A DNA stretch of 64,000 nucleotides, taken from Streptomyces albireticuli. Its GTDB lineage: Bacteria > Actinomycetota > Actinomycetes > Streptomycetales > Streptomycetaceae. Positions within the stretch are counted from its first letter, which is position 1. Every line of letters starts with the position of its first letter. The notes beneath the pieces are model-generated. The model searched no databases, had not been told where the DNA came from, and saw only the letters and a program-made list of their open reading frames with translations. Both the position numbers and the translations under genes were made by a program. Positions 1-7,644 of the stretch are shown in pieces. Location of the stretch: the NCBI RefSeq assembly GCF_002192455.1, contig NZ_CP021744.1, positions 4,993,501-5,057,500 on the forward strand, written 5' to 3'.

Positions 1-720
1 GTGGGCCTGGGCGACGGCGTCGTGCGGGGCGTGGAGGCGCTGGTGCGCTGGCACCACCCGCAGTTCGGGATGCTGGCGCCGAACCGGTTCATCGGGCTGG
101 CCGAGGAGACCGGCGCGATCGTCCCGCTCGGCCGCTGGGTGCTGGCCACGGCCTGCCGCCAGGCGCGGCGCTGGCAGCTGTCCCACCCCGCCGAGCCGAT
201 CGTGGTCAGTGTCAATGTGGCCGTGCGGCAGGTGTGGGACTCCGACCTGGTCGCGGACGTGGCGGCGATCCTCACCGAGACCGGTCTGCCGCCGCGCCTG
301 CTCCAGCTGGAGCTCACCGAGTCGGCCGTGATGGGCTCGGCCGGCCGGCCGCTCCAGCAGCTCCAGCAGCTCAGCGACATGGGCGTGGCCATCGCCATCG
401 ACGACTTCGGCACCGGCTACTCCAACCTCGCCTACCTCAGCCGGCTGCCGGTCTCCACCCTGAAGCTCGACGGCTCCTTCGTCCGGGGCTTCCACTCGGA
501 GGAGCCGCCGAACCCGGCGGACGAGACGATCGTCGAGGCGCTCGTCCAGCTCGCGCACCGGCTCGGCATCAAGGTCACGGCCGAGTGCGTGGAGAGCGCG
601 GAGCAGGCGGAGCGGCTGGGCCGGATCGGCTGCGACACCGGCCAGGGCTGGTTCTACTCCCGCCCGGTGCCCCCCGACACGATCTCCGCCCTGCTCGGCG
701 CGCCGGGCGTGCGGCCCTGA
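1..720 (+). CDS. EAL-domain cyclic-di-GMP phosphodiesterase, C-terminal part (5' end outside window)
   Basis: Only the C-terminal 239 residues are visible and the reading frame is open to the left edge, so the true start and any GGDEF, PAS or GAF domains lie outside the window. The visible part is an EAL domain: the signature VEALVRW is near residue 11, followed by the LELTES segment, the metal-binding IDDFGTGYSNL segment, KLDGSFV, and a late AECVE segment in place of the usual AEGVE. EAL domains hydrolyse c-di-GMP to pGpG, and in Streptomyces c-di-GMP controls development through BldD. The catalytic motifs look intact, so activity is plausible. Whether the missing half carries a GGDEF domain cannot be judged here. 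A strong hairpin follows the stop codon. Confidence 0.9.
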   Translation: MGLGDGVVRGVEALVRWHHPQFGMLAPNRFIGLAEETGAIVPLGRWVLATACRQARRWQLSHPAEPIVVSVNVAVRQVWDSDLVADVAAILTETGLPPRLLQLELTESAVMGSAGRPLQQLQQLSDMGVAIAIDDFGTGYSNLAYLSRLPVSTLKLDGSFVRGFHSEEPPNPADETIVEALVQLAHRLGIKVTAECVESAEQAERLGRIGCDTGQGWFYSRPVPPDTISALLGAPGVRP

Positions 721-733
721 GGCCCTGAGGGAC

Positions 734-773
734 GTCCCGCCGCCCCCGGTGGAAAGAAGGGGGGCGGCGGGAC
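734..773. terminator. Bidirectional hairpin between convergent genes
   Basis: A 14-bp perfect stem (734-747 with 760-773) with a 12-nt loop lies between the converging EAL gene and the monooxygenase gene. There is no U-tract, which is usual for Streptomyces terminators. Confidence 0.75.
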
Positions 774-824
774 CCGCCGGCCCCACCCCCGTAGGAACCG
801 GCGGAGACGGCCGGGCCGCCGCCG

Positions 825-1922
825 TCAGGCGTCCGGCAGCCCGTACGTGTCGGCGATGAGCCCGTAGCTGCGCAGCCGCGCCGCGGGGTCGTGCGCGTTG
901 GTCGTGATCATCAGTTCGTCGGCGCCCGTCCGCTTCACCAGCGCGTCCAGTCCGCCGCGCACCTCGTCGGGCGTGCCGTGGACGACGTTGCCCAGCCACT
1001 CGTCGACGAAGTCCCGCTCGGCGGGGCCGTACTCGTGGGCCGCGGCCTCCTCGGGCGTCGGGACCAGGCCCGGCCGGCCGCGGCGCAGCCGCAGCATCGC
1101 GAGCGCGCCGGTGAGGACCTGGCGGCGGGCCTCCTCGGCGTCGTCGGCCGCGAAGGCCTGCACGCCGATCTTGGCGTACGGGCGGTCGAGGACCTCGGAG
1201 GGCCGGAAGGAGTCGCGGTAGAGCTGGAGCGCGGGGACGGTGTTGGCCGCCGAGAAGTGGTGCGCGAAGGAGAAGGGGAGGCCGAGCGCGCCGGCGAGCC
1301 GCGCGCTGAAGCCGGAGGAGCCCAGCAGCCAGACGGACGGGCGGTCGGCCCGCTGGACGCCGCCGGGGACGCGGCCCTGGACGGGGCCGGGCACGGCGTG
1401 GATACGGGCGTAGGGGTGGCCGTCGGGGAAGTCGTCGTCCAGGAAGCGGGTGAGCTCGGCGAGCTGCTGCGGGAATTCGTCGGCCCCCTCGTGGAGCCGG
1501 TCGGTCCGGCGCAGGGCCGCGGCGGTGGCGCCGTCCGTGCCCGGCGCGCGGCCGAGCCCGAGGTCGACGCGCCGGGGCGCGAGCGCCTCCAGGGTGCCGA
1601 ACTGCTCGGCGATGACCAGCGGCGCGTGGTTGGGCAGCATCACCCCGCCCGAGCCGAGCCGGATCCGGTCGGTGTGGGCGGCGAGGTGGGCCAGGACCAC
1701 GGCGGGGGAGGAGCTGGCGATGCCGGGCATGGAGTGGTGCTCGGCGACCCAGAAGCGGTGGTAGCCCCTGCGCTCGGCGAGCCGGGCGAGCTCCACGGTG
1801 GTGCCGAGCGCCTGCCGGGCGGTCCGGCCGCTGCCGACGGTCGCCAGGTCCAGCACGGACAGCGGCACGGGGGCGCTGCCCAGGGCCGTGCCCCGGATGG
1901 TGTCGTCCTGTACCTCGGCCAC
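825..1922 (-). CDS. LLM-class flavin-dependent oxidoreductase (luciferase-like)
   Basis: A 365-residue protein starting at GTG 1922, behind a GGAAGG ribosome site about 10 bases upstream. The frame stays open further upstream, but the extra sequence is arginine-rich and has no good start. The N-terminal half is typical of the bacterial luciferase-like TIM barrel (YhbW/MsnO8-type): a SVLDLATVG opening, WVAEHHSMPGI near residue 55, GSGGVMLPNHAPL and LGLGRAPGTD. These proteins use reduced flavin, often F420 or FMN, for oxidations; the substrate cannot be read from sequence. The gene is transcribed alone, convergent with the EAL gene and divergent from the IclR gene at 2295, which makes control by that regulator possible but unproven. 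Confidence 0.85.
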   Translation of the reverse strand: MAEVQDDTIRGTALGSAPVPLSVLDLATVGSGRTARQALGTTVELARLAERRGYHRFWVAEHHSMPGIASSSPAVVLAHLAAHTDRIRLGSGGVMLPNHAPLVIAEQFGTLEALAPRRVDLGLGRAPGTDGATAAALRRTDRLHEGADEFPQQLAELTRFLDDDFPDGHPYARIHAVPGPVQGRVPGGVQRADRPSVWLLGSSGFSARLAGALGLPFSFAHHFSAANTVPALQLYRDSFRPSEVLDRPYAKIGVQAFAADDAEEARRQVLTGALAMLRLRRGRPGLVPTPEEAAAHEYGPAERDFVDEWLGNVVHGTPDEVRGGLDALVKRTGADELMITTNAHDPAARLRSYGLIADTYGLPDA

Positions 1923-2294
1923 GGTGGGTCCGCCTTCCTCGTTCTTCGGCTCGTTCGCGGTCGCGCGGCGCCGCCCAAGGGGGGCGCTCGGGAGCGTTCG
2001 GGGGCGCGCGGACCTCGGTCTCCGGGCTCCGCCTCCCCGATCACCCCAAGCCAACCGGAGCACCTCTCCGGTTATTCCCGGCCCACGCTCAAGCCGCTCC
2101 CTCCGCTTTTCCGGCCAGCTCTTTCCGGCCACACCGCCGCACCCCCTATGACATGGACATATGCCAAGGTGGCGCGGTGCAGGACAACGGCTCACAGGTC
2201 GGCGCCGTTCTCTTCAACACCCTCTCCTTAGCGACACTTTCGCCGTTATCGTGGTGAGCGGGACACTCGCTGGAAAGCCCGCAAGGGGGAAACC

Positions 2295-3053
2295 GTGGCG
2301 CTCAAGCCCGACCCGACCGCGCCGTTCCATTCGGTGCAGTACGCACTGCGCGTATTGGAGACGGTCGTCAAGCACACCGGCGGTGTGACCGAAACCCAGA
2401 TCGCGCGCGAGACCGGCCTGCCCGCCGCCCACCTCGCCCATCTGCTGCTCATGCTCCGCCGCGAGGACTATGTGGAGCGGGTGAGCGACGGCGCCTATGT
2501 GATCGGTGACGCCCTGGTCCTGCTCGGCTCCGGCGGCGACCGGCAGAAGGCGCTCCAGCGCAAGCTCCAGCAGTCCCTGACGGCGCTGCGCGACTCCCTC
2601 GGCGCGGCCGTCTACCTCAGCCGCTACATCGACGGCGAGGTCCGGATCACGCAGTACGCGGACAGCCCGCACACCCCGAAGGTCAACGAATGGGTCGACT
2701 TCCGCTCGGCCGCCCACGCCAGCGCGATCGGCAAGTGCCTGCTCACCCAGCTCGACCACGACGACCGCCGCGACCACCTCGCGCGCCACAAGACCGCCCG
2801 GCTCACCTCCCGGACGATCACCAACGAGCAGATCCTCTTCCGCAAGCTCGACGCCCAGCCCGCGACGGTCCCCGTGCTCGACCTCCAGGAGTACGCGGTG
2901 GGCACGGTCTGCGCGGCCGTCCCGGTCACGGCCGGACTCGCGGTGGGCTGCGTCGCGCTCTCCCTCCCGCTCGCGCACGCCCACCGGCTGCGCCACGCCG
3001 CCGCCACGCTGAACCGGCGGGCCGCTCCCCTGGTGCTGTCGATGGCGCTCTGA
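2295..3053 (+). CDS. IclR-family transcriptional regulator
   Basis: A 252-residue protein starting at GTG 2295, preceded by an AAGGGGGA ribosome site. The N-terminal winged helix (residues about 10-75, with ETQIARETGLPAAHLAHLL as the helix-turn-helix) is followed by an IclR effector domain containing SAAHASAIGKCLL and the terminal EYAVGTVCAAVPV segment. IclR proteins bind small carbon-source metabolites and usually repress or activate nearby catabolic genes. The closest candidate target is the divergent monooxygenase gene at 825-1922. The roughly 370-bp gap between the two starts holds the promoters. The ligand is unknown. Confidence 0.88.
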   Translation: MALKPDPTAPFHSVQYALRVLETVVKHTGGVTETQIARETGLPAAHLAHLLLMLRREDYVERVSDGAYVIGDALVLLGSGGDRQKALQRKLQQSLTALRDSLGAAVYLSRYIDGEVRITQYADSPHTPKVNEWVDFRSAAHASAIGKCLLTQLDHDDRRDHLARHKTARLTSRTITNEQILFRKLDAQPATVPVLDLQEYAVGTVCAAVPVTAGLAVGCVALSLPLAHAHRLRHAAATLNRRAAPLVLSMAL

Positions 3054-3099
3054 TCACGCCTCCGGCGGCGGGTGGTCACGGGCACCCCTCCGGACCAGG

Positions 3100-3105
3100 T
3101 ATATT
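3100..3105 (+). promoter_or_regulatory. Probable -10 box of tRNA-Lys
   Basis: TATATT lies 15 bases before the mature 5' end, in an AT-rich patch inside GC-rich sequence. I do not see a convincing -35 element. Confidence 0.45.
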
Positions 3106-3120
3106 TATCTCTGTCAGCAG

Positions 3121-3194
3121 GCGCCGCTAGCTCAGTTGGTTAGAGCAGCTGACTCTTAATCAGCGGGTCCGGGGTTCGAGTCCCTGGCGGCGCA
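3121..3194 (+). tRNA. tRNA-Lys (anticodon CTT)
   Basis: A complete cloverleaf. The acceptor stem GCGCCGC pairs with GCGGCGC, the discriminator base is A, the D-arm and the GGTTCGAGTCC T-arm are present, and the anticodon stem GCTGA/TCAGC holds the loop CTCTTAA, giving anticodon CTT. It reads AAG, the dominant lysine codon at this GC content. No 3' CCA is encoded. Confidence 0.97.
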
Positions 3195-3201
3195 CAGACA
3201 G

Positions 3202-3236
3202 ACGAAGGCCTCTCACCGATGGTGAGGGGCCTTCGT
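3202..3236 (+). terminator. Terminator of tRNA-Lys
   Basis: A 16-bp stem (3202-3217 with 3221-3236, one G-T pair) with a short loop starts 8 bases after the tRNA. Confidence 0.8.
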
Positions 3237-3262
3237 CGTTCCCGGGCGCCGGGGCGCCGGAC

Positions 3263-3297
3263 CGATGACATAAGTCATCGCCGACCGGTGATCGGCG
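3263..3297. promoter_or_regulatory. Inverted repeats upstream of the 3338 gene, operator-like
   Basis: CGATGAC-ATAA-GTCATCG (3263-3280) is a perfect inverted repeat with 7-bp arms. A second repeat, CGCCGA...TCGGCG (3279-3297), overlaps its end. They lie 40-75 bases before the start of the membrane protein gene, where a repressor could act. No regulator is encoded next to them. Confidence 0.35.
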
Positions 3298-3337
3298 GAT
3301 CTGCCCGCGGGCCCGCGCCGCCGACAGACTTCTTGCC

Positions 3338-3841
3338 ATGGACACCGCGACGCTCGCCCCCGCCCCGAAGGCCACCTCCCAGGCTCCGGCCGGCACCCGT
3401 ACCGACGCCGGGACCGGCGCCCGTGCCGACGCCGCCGCTCCGGATCTCGGCGGGATCAAGCCGCTCCCCGTGTGGTTCTTCGCCTTCGAGGGCCTGATGT
3501 CCGCCGCCTTCGACCTCTACCGGGCCTACCCGCAGGCCCTGGGGCTGATCGTCGCCGCCGGCCTGGTCAATCTCGTCGTCTCCCTGACGGTGCTCCGCTC
3601 CCGGGTCCGGCTGGCCAAGCGGCTGTGGCGCGGCAAGAGGACCCGCAAGCTCGCCCTCGGCCTGGTGGCGCTCCGCATCGCCTGCCACTCGGCGCTGGCC
3701 GCGGTGGGCCTGGGAGTGGTCTCGACCGCGGGCCACCTCGCCTTCGCGGCCGTGATGGGCGTCACGACCGTCACCCTCCTCTGGTTCGTCCAGCGGACCG
3801 CGCTGCGGGCGGTCGCGGCCGACGCGGCACGGACGGCGTAG
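3338..3841 (+). CDS. Small membrane protein of unknown function
   Basis: A 167-residue protein whose first 45 residues are a disordered Ala/Pro/Thr-rich stretch. Hydrophobic segments follow, around residues 48-62, 68-88, 107-127 and 130-150, and the charged loop RVRLAKRLWRGKRTRK sits between the second and third. I do not recognise the family. There is no clear ribosome site in front of ATG 3338, so the start is less certain than most. It stands alone between the tRNA-Lys terminator and the small secreted protein gene, behind inverted repeats that may be an operator. Confidence 0.7.
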   Translation: MDTATLAPAPKATSQAPAGTRTDAGTGARADAAAPDLGGIKPLPVWFFAFEGLMSAAFDLYRAYPQALGLIVAAGLVNLVVSLTVLRSRVRLAKRLWRGKRTRKLALGLVALRIACHSALAAVGLGVVSTAGHLAFAAVMGVTTVTLLWFVQRTALRAVAADAARTA

Positions 3842-3941
3842 CGGGGGAGACGCCGGCCCGGCCCGTAGCATGGGGGACCGGCCGCGCGCGGCCCGGACCC
3901 GTCCGGGAGCCCGGTCACCCGCCCACGAAAGGAGAGAGCAC

Positions 3942-4358
3942 ATGACGTCGCACCGTCGCCCGACGGCCGTCGCCGCGCTGCTGCTCCTCCTCTCGGTGGT
4001 CCTCGGCCCGTCCCTGGCGGTGGCGGCCACCGCCTCACCCATGGCGACGGGCGCCGCGCGGGCCGCGCGGCCCGCCGCGGCGGCCTCCGCCGTTCCGGCC
4101 GGCGAGCGGGGCGAGCGCGTCCCCGAGGCCCGGCCCGCGGCCGGATCCGGTGACACCGGCGGCAGCTGCCGCCCGCAGGACGTCCCGCTCAAGGGCGCCG
4201 AGGCCGTCGCGCCCGGCAGCCACGCCGATCCGCTCACCGCCCCGGGCACCTCCCGCACCACGCTGACCCCCGCCCCGGCGCCCCGGCCGGGCGCGCCCCG
4301 GGCCCCGCCCGTACCGGTCGCCGGCTGCGCCGAGCTCCTCCCCGTCCTACGGATCTAG
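3942..4358 (+). CDS. Small secreted Ala/Pro-rich protein
   Basis: A 138-residue protein starting at ATG 3942 behind a strong AAAGGAGAGAG ribosome site; a longer frame from 3870 lacks one. The N-terminus is a signal peptide (two arginines, then AVAALLLLLSVVLG, and an AVAATA cleavage region near residue 27). The mature part is rich in Ala, Pro and Gly and has two cysteines (SCRPQD and VAGCAEL), which could form a disulfide. It lies 78 bases before a DsbA-like/CcdA-like pair that handles thiols outside the membrane, so it might be a client of that pair; this is inference. No family is recognised. Confidence 0.65.
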   Translation: MTSHRRPTAVAALLLLLSVVLGPSLAVAATASPMATGAARAARPAAAASAVPAGERGERVPEARPAAGSGDTGGSCRPQDVPLKGAEAVAPGSHADPLTAPGTSRTTLTPAPAPRPGAPRAPPVPVAGCAELLPVLRI

Positions 4359-4436
4359 GTCCGCCCCGCACGGCCCGCGCACCGGGCCGCGCTTCGGCAT
4401 GCCATGCGTCCGTTCGCCCCAGGAGCTCCTTCACCC

Positions 4437-5240
4437 ATGTCCCGTACGCCTTCCCGCCCCTCGTCCGGCCCCGCCGAGCGCCCGTCCGGGCAGCCGTCCA
4501 AGCGGTCGGCCCTCACGCCCCGCCGCCTCGCGGCCGCCGGCGCGGTCCTCGCCCTCGTCGTCGCGCTCGTCGCCGCCGGCATCGCCATCGGCGAGAACAC
4601 GGGTTCCGGCACCCGCCACGCCTCCGCCTCCGACGGCGCCGCGCCCGCCGCCGACCCGCAGCAGAAGCTCTACACGGAGCTGGACCGGGCCGCCGCCCGC
4701 CGCCAGGACGGCGACGCCCTCGCCGTCGGCAAGGCCGACGCGCCCGTCGTGCTCGTCGAGTACGCCGACTACCAGTGCTCGTACTGCGGCAAGTTCACCC
4801 GCGACAGCCAGCCCGAGCTGATCAAGAAGTATGTGGACGAGGGCGTGCTGCGCATCGAGTTCCGCAACTTCCCGATCTTCGGCAAGGACTCCGAGCGGGC
4901 CGCCCGCGCCTCCTGGGCCGCCGGCCGGCAGGGGAAGTTCTGGCAGTTCCACGACGAGGTCTACGCCAAGACCCGCAAGGGCGACGCGCTCGCCGAGGAC
5001 AAGCTCACCGACATGGCCCGCACCGCCGGGGTCGCCGACCTCGACCGGTTCCGCGCGGACCTGAACGGCCCGGAGTCCGCGGCCGCCGTGAAGAAGGACC
5101 AGGAGGAGGGCTACTCCATCGGCGTGAAGTCCACCCCGTCGTTCCTGGTGGGCGGGCAGCCCGTCGCGGGAGCCCAGCCCCTCGACGTGTTCGAGTCGGC
5201 GATCGCGCGGGCCAAGGCCGCGAAGCAGAGCGGGAAGTGA
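4437..5240 (+). CDS. Membrane-anchored DsbA-family thiol oxidoreductase
   Basis: A 267-residue protein. ATG 4437 is chosen because AGGAG sits 11 bases upstream; ATG 4404 has no ribosome site. A cytoplasmic Pro/Ser-rich tail is followed by one membrane helix (residues about 31-51) and an extracytoplasmic thioredoxin fold of the DsbA/BdbD type. The active-site motif is CSYC (C114 and C117) within VEYADYQCSYCGKF, and the cis-proline loop is VKSTPSFLVGG. Proteins of this type form or isomerise disulfides in secreted proteins. The next gene, 7 bases on, encodes a CcdA/DsbD-like membrane electron carrier, so the two probably form one redox unit. Confidence 0.88.
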   Translation: MSRTPSRPSSGPAERPSGQPSKRSALTPRRLAAAGAVLALVVALVAAGIAIGENTGSGTRHASASDGAAPAADPQQKLYTELDRAAARRQDGDALAVGKADAPVVLVEYADYQCSYCGKFTRDSQPELIKKYVDEGVLRIEFRNFPIFGKDSERAARASWAAGRQGKFWQFHDEVYAKTRKGDALAEDKLTDMARTAGVADLDRFRADLNGPESAAAVKKDQEEGYSIGVKSTPSFLVGGQPVAGAQPLDVFESAIARAKAAKQSGK

Positions 5241-5247
5241 CCGCGCC

Positions 5248-6114
5248 GTGGCCGACATCGGTTACCTCGCCGCCTTCCTCGGTGGCGTCCTCGCCCTGGT
5301 CAGCCCGTGCAGCGCGCTGCTGCTGCCGGCCTTCTTCGCCTACTCGCTGACGAGCCCGGGCAGGCTCCTGGCCCGGACCTGCGTCTTCTACCTGGGGCTC
5401 GCCACGACGCTCGTCCCGCTCGGCGTCGCCTCCAGCGCGGCCAGCAGGCTCTTCAACGGCCACCGCGAGCTGCTGATCACCATCGGCGGCTGGACGGTGA
5501 TCGCGATGGGCGCCGCGCAGATCCTCGGCCTCGGCTTCGCCTCCAAGCGGGCCCAGGCCGCGGCCGGCCGGATCACCCCGCGCTCGGCCGCGTCGACCTT
5601 CCTGCTGGGCTGCGTCTACGGACTGGCCGGATTCTGCGCCGGGCCGATCCTGGGCGCGGTGCTGACCATGAGCGCGGTCGGCGGCAACCCCTTCCTCGGC
5701 GGCTCGCTGCTCGCGGTCTACGCGCTGGGCATGGCGCTGCCGCTGTTCGTCCTGGCCCTGTGCTGGGACCGCTTCCGGCTCGGCGGCAGGCGCTGGCTGC
5801 GCGGGCGGGAGCTGCGTCTGGGCCGGCTGCGGCTGCACACCACCTCGCTGCTGTCCGGCCTGTTCTTCATCGGCATCGGCCTGCTGTTCCTCGCCTACGA
5901 CGGCACGACGGGCCTGCCCGGCCTCCTGGACGCCGACCAGGAGTCGCGCCTGGAGGAGCTCGCCTCGGCGGTGGGCGACGCCGTGCCGGACTACGCCCTG
6001 CTGGCGGTGGTCGCGCTGGTCGTGGCCGGGGTGCTGGCCCGGATCGCGCTCCGGCCGGAGGAGCGCGGGGAGGAGGGCGCGGGGGACGCCGGGGAGGACG
6101 CCGCGAAGGGCTGA
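5248..6114 (+). CDS. CcdA/DsbD-like transmembrane thiol electron carrier
   Basis: A 288-residue polytopic protein starting at GTG 5248, 7 bases after the DsbA-like gene, so co-transcribed. It has about six to seven hydrophobic segments. The two half-repeats carry the expected cysteines: LVSPCSALLLP in the first helix (C21) and GLAGFCAGPILG in the fourth. CcdA/DsbD proteins pass electrons from cytosolic thioredoxin across the membrane to an extracytoplasmic thioredoxin-fold partner, here most likely the upstream CSYC protein. The C-terminus ends in an acidic Glu/Gly/Asp-rich tail. It is not next to cytochrome c maturation genes, so a role in general disulfide handling is more likely than haem attachment. 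Confidence 0.83.
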   Translation: MADIGYLAAFLGGVLALVSPCSALLLPAFFAYSLTSPGRLLARTCVFYLGLATTLVPLGVASSAASRLFNGHRELLITIGGWTVIAMGAAQILGLGFASKRAQAAAGRITPRSAASTFLLGCVYGLAGFCAGPILGAVLTMSAVGGNPFLGGSLLAVYALGMALPLFVLALCWDRFRLGGRRWLRGRELRLGRLRLHTTSLLSGLFFIGIGLLFLAYDGTTGLPGLLDADQESRLEELASAVGDAVPDYALLAVVALVVAGVLARIALRPEERGEEGAGDAGEDAAKG

Positions 6115-6203
6115 GCCCCCGCGCCCGGGAAGGCCGGCGGGCCTCCCCGGGTGGGGGCCGGGAAGGCCCTGGGCCGGCAAGCGCCGCCGGCCGGCGGCCG
6201 CCG

Positions 6204-6794
6204 TCAGAACTGGACGTCGGAACAGGCGTAGAAGGCGTTGCCCGTGTCGGCGATCGTCCAGACGGCGAGGACGAGCTGCTTGCCGGTCCGGCCGGCGGGG
6301 AGGGTGCCCTGGTGGGTGACGGTGGCGTCGGGCACCCGTCCGCCGTAGGGGACGGTCAGGAAGGGCTGGGTCTCCAGGTCGGCCCTGGTCAGGGGTTTAC
6401 GGGGGTCGTAGCCGCTCTTGGTCAGGTAGTAGCGGAAGTCCGTGGTCGCGTGCCGGGCGGTGAGCTTCCACCGGAAGCCGAGGCTCTGGCCCGCCGTGAC
6501 CTTGGTGGCGGGCCACTGGCCCGCGCGCGGGTCGTCGAGCTCGCGGAAGCGGGTGTTGCCTCCCGCGCAGATGGTGCCGTCGGCGGGGCCGCGGGCCGGG
6601 AAGCCCTTGGCGCCCTCGACGCTCTGCGGCTCCCACTGGATCTCGCCGCAGTTCTTCACCGTGCCGTTGGCGCAGTACACCTGCCTGCTGGTGGGGGAGT
6701 CGGTGTAGCCGTGGCCGCTCGCGCCGCCGGTGGAGAGGGCGGAGGCGGCGACGATGCCTATGCCGATGACCGCCGCACTGATCTTTTTGCGCAT
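6204..6794 (-). CDS. AA10 lytic polysaccharide monooxygenase (chitin/cellulose-active), secreted
   Basis: A 196-residue protein with a signal peptide ending ASG before His28, so the mature protein starts HGYTDSPTSR. This N-terminal histidine, together with His115 (TARHATTDF), forms the copper histidine brace. The C-terminal segment NAFYACSDV supplies the axial aromatic residue and a disulfide cysteine. It is a single catalytic domain with no carbohydrate-binding module. AA10 enzymes cleave crystalline chitin or cellulose oxidatively; the compact form and the DasR-like site upstream favour chitin. ATG 6794 has a CGAGGAG ribosome site. It is transcribed in the same direction as the kinase gene upstream, but its own regulatory site suggests a separate promoter. 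Confidence 0.92.
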   Translation of the reverse strand: MRKKISAAVIGIGIVAASALSTGGASGHGYTDSPTSRQVYCANGTVKNCGEIQWEPQSVEGAKGFPARGPADGTICAGGNTRFRELDDPRAGQWPATKVTAGQSLGFRWKLTARHATTDFRYYLTKSGYDPRKPLTRADLETQPFLTVPYGGRVPDATVTHQGTLPAGRTGKQLVLAVWTIADTGNAFYACSDVQF

Positions 6795-6842
6795 GCTGTC
6801 GCTCCTCGGAAGAACGTGGGGGGTTCTGTGAGCCGAGTGAAG

Positions 6843-6858
6843 TGCGGTCTAGACCAAG
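6843..6858 (-). promoter_or_regulatory. DasR-like operator (dre) of the LPMO gene
   Basis: The minus strand reads CTTGGTCTAGACCGCA. Its core TGGTCTAGACC is the centre of the known dre consensus, a 16-mer palindrome bound by the GntR regulator DasR and released by glucosamine-6-phosphate. It lies 49-64 bases before the LPMO start, where it would cover the promoter. Confidence 0.7.
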
Positions 6859-6865
6859 TCGGAGG

Positions 6866-7528
6866 CTAGTACCGGCCGTTAGTCATGTCCAGGCCAACGG
6901 TGGGAAGAATCCGGTCGCAGTTCGGTCGCGAGACCTTCACCCGCTCGCCGTTCGGGTGGTCGTTGCCCTGCACCCACGCCCGTGCGGCGGCCTCGTCCCG
7001 CCCTCCGGTCCTTTGTCTTTCAAGCAGGCGTCCTTGACGTACTTCGTCAGGTGTCTCCAGGTACCAGACCTCGGCCAGCAGCCCGCGGGCGTCCCGCCAG
7101 CCCGGCTCGTCGCAGGCCAGATAGTTCCCCTCCGTCACCACCAGCCGGGCCGTGGCCGGCACGACGTGCCGCGCGGCGACCGGCTCGTGCAGGGTGCGGT
7201 CGTAGTCCGGCACGTACACGTCGCGCCCGGTCGTCGCTTCCGCGAGGACCCGGCGCAGCAGCTCGACGTAACCCCACACGTCGAAGCTCGGGGCGGAGCC
7301 CTTGCGGTCGGTCAGCCCCAGGCGCGCGAGCTGGGCGTTGGACAGGTGGAAGCCGTCGAGCGGCAGATAGGCCGCCGAGCCGGGGCCGTGCCGGGCGTCG
7401 ACCTCGGCGACGAGCGCCCCGGCGAGGGTGGACTTGCCGGCGCCGGGCGGACCCGCGATGCCCAGGGCGGCGCGGGGGCGGGCGGCGGTGAGCCGCCAGG
7501 CGTCGGCGGCGAGTTCGGTGATCCCCAT
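6866..7528 (-). CDS. Nucleoside/nucleotide kinase-family P-loop protein
   Basis: A 220-residue protein starting at ATG 7528 with AAGGTG 5 bases upstream. It has a Walker A motif GPPGAGKST at residues 26-34, the DGFHLSN segment typical of uridine kinase/pantothenate kinase-like enzymes, VYVPDYDRTLHEP, and a late VTEGNYLAC strand. This matches the YggC/FrcK-like branch annotated as nucleoside or nucleotide kinase family. The substrate, possibly a nucleoside, sugar or pantothenate-like compound, cannot be fixed. The gene ends 71 bases upstream of the LPMO start, just outside the DasR-like site. Confidence 0.8.
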   Translation of the reverse strand: MGITELAADAWRLTAARPRAALGIAGPPGAGKSTLAGALVAEVDARHGPGSAAYLPLDGFHLSNAQLARLGLTDRKGSAPSFDVWGYVELLRRVLAEATTGRDVYVPDYDRTLHEPVAARHVVPATARLVVTEGNYLACDEPGWRDARGLLAEVWYLETPDEVRQGRLLERQRTGGRDEAAARAWVQGNDHPNGERVKVSRPNCDRILPTVGLDMTNGRY

Positions 7529-7644
7529 GGGCGCACCTTAGGGGGACCGGTGACGGCCTTCCTTCCCGGGCCGGGGCCGGGGTCCCGCGGCACCGCCGCG
7601 TGCCTCCACGCGCCTTCGGCTCCGGCGGCATCCGGCCCCACCGC

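Noticed and set aside
3121..3194. tRNA-Lys as an integration site with an inserted element downstream
   Set aside because: No integrase gene and no second copy of the tRNA 3' end in the window; the following genes look like core genome.
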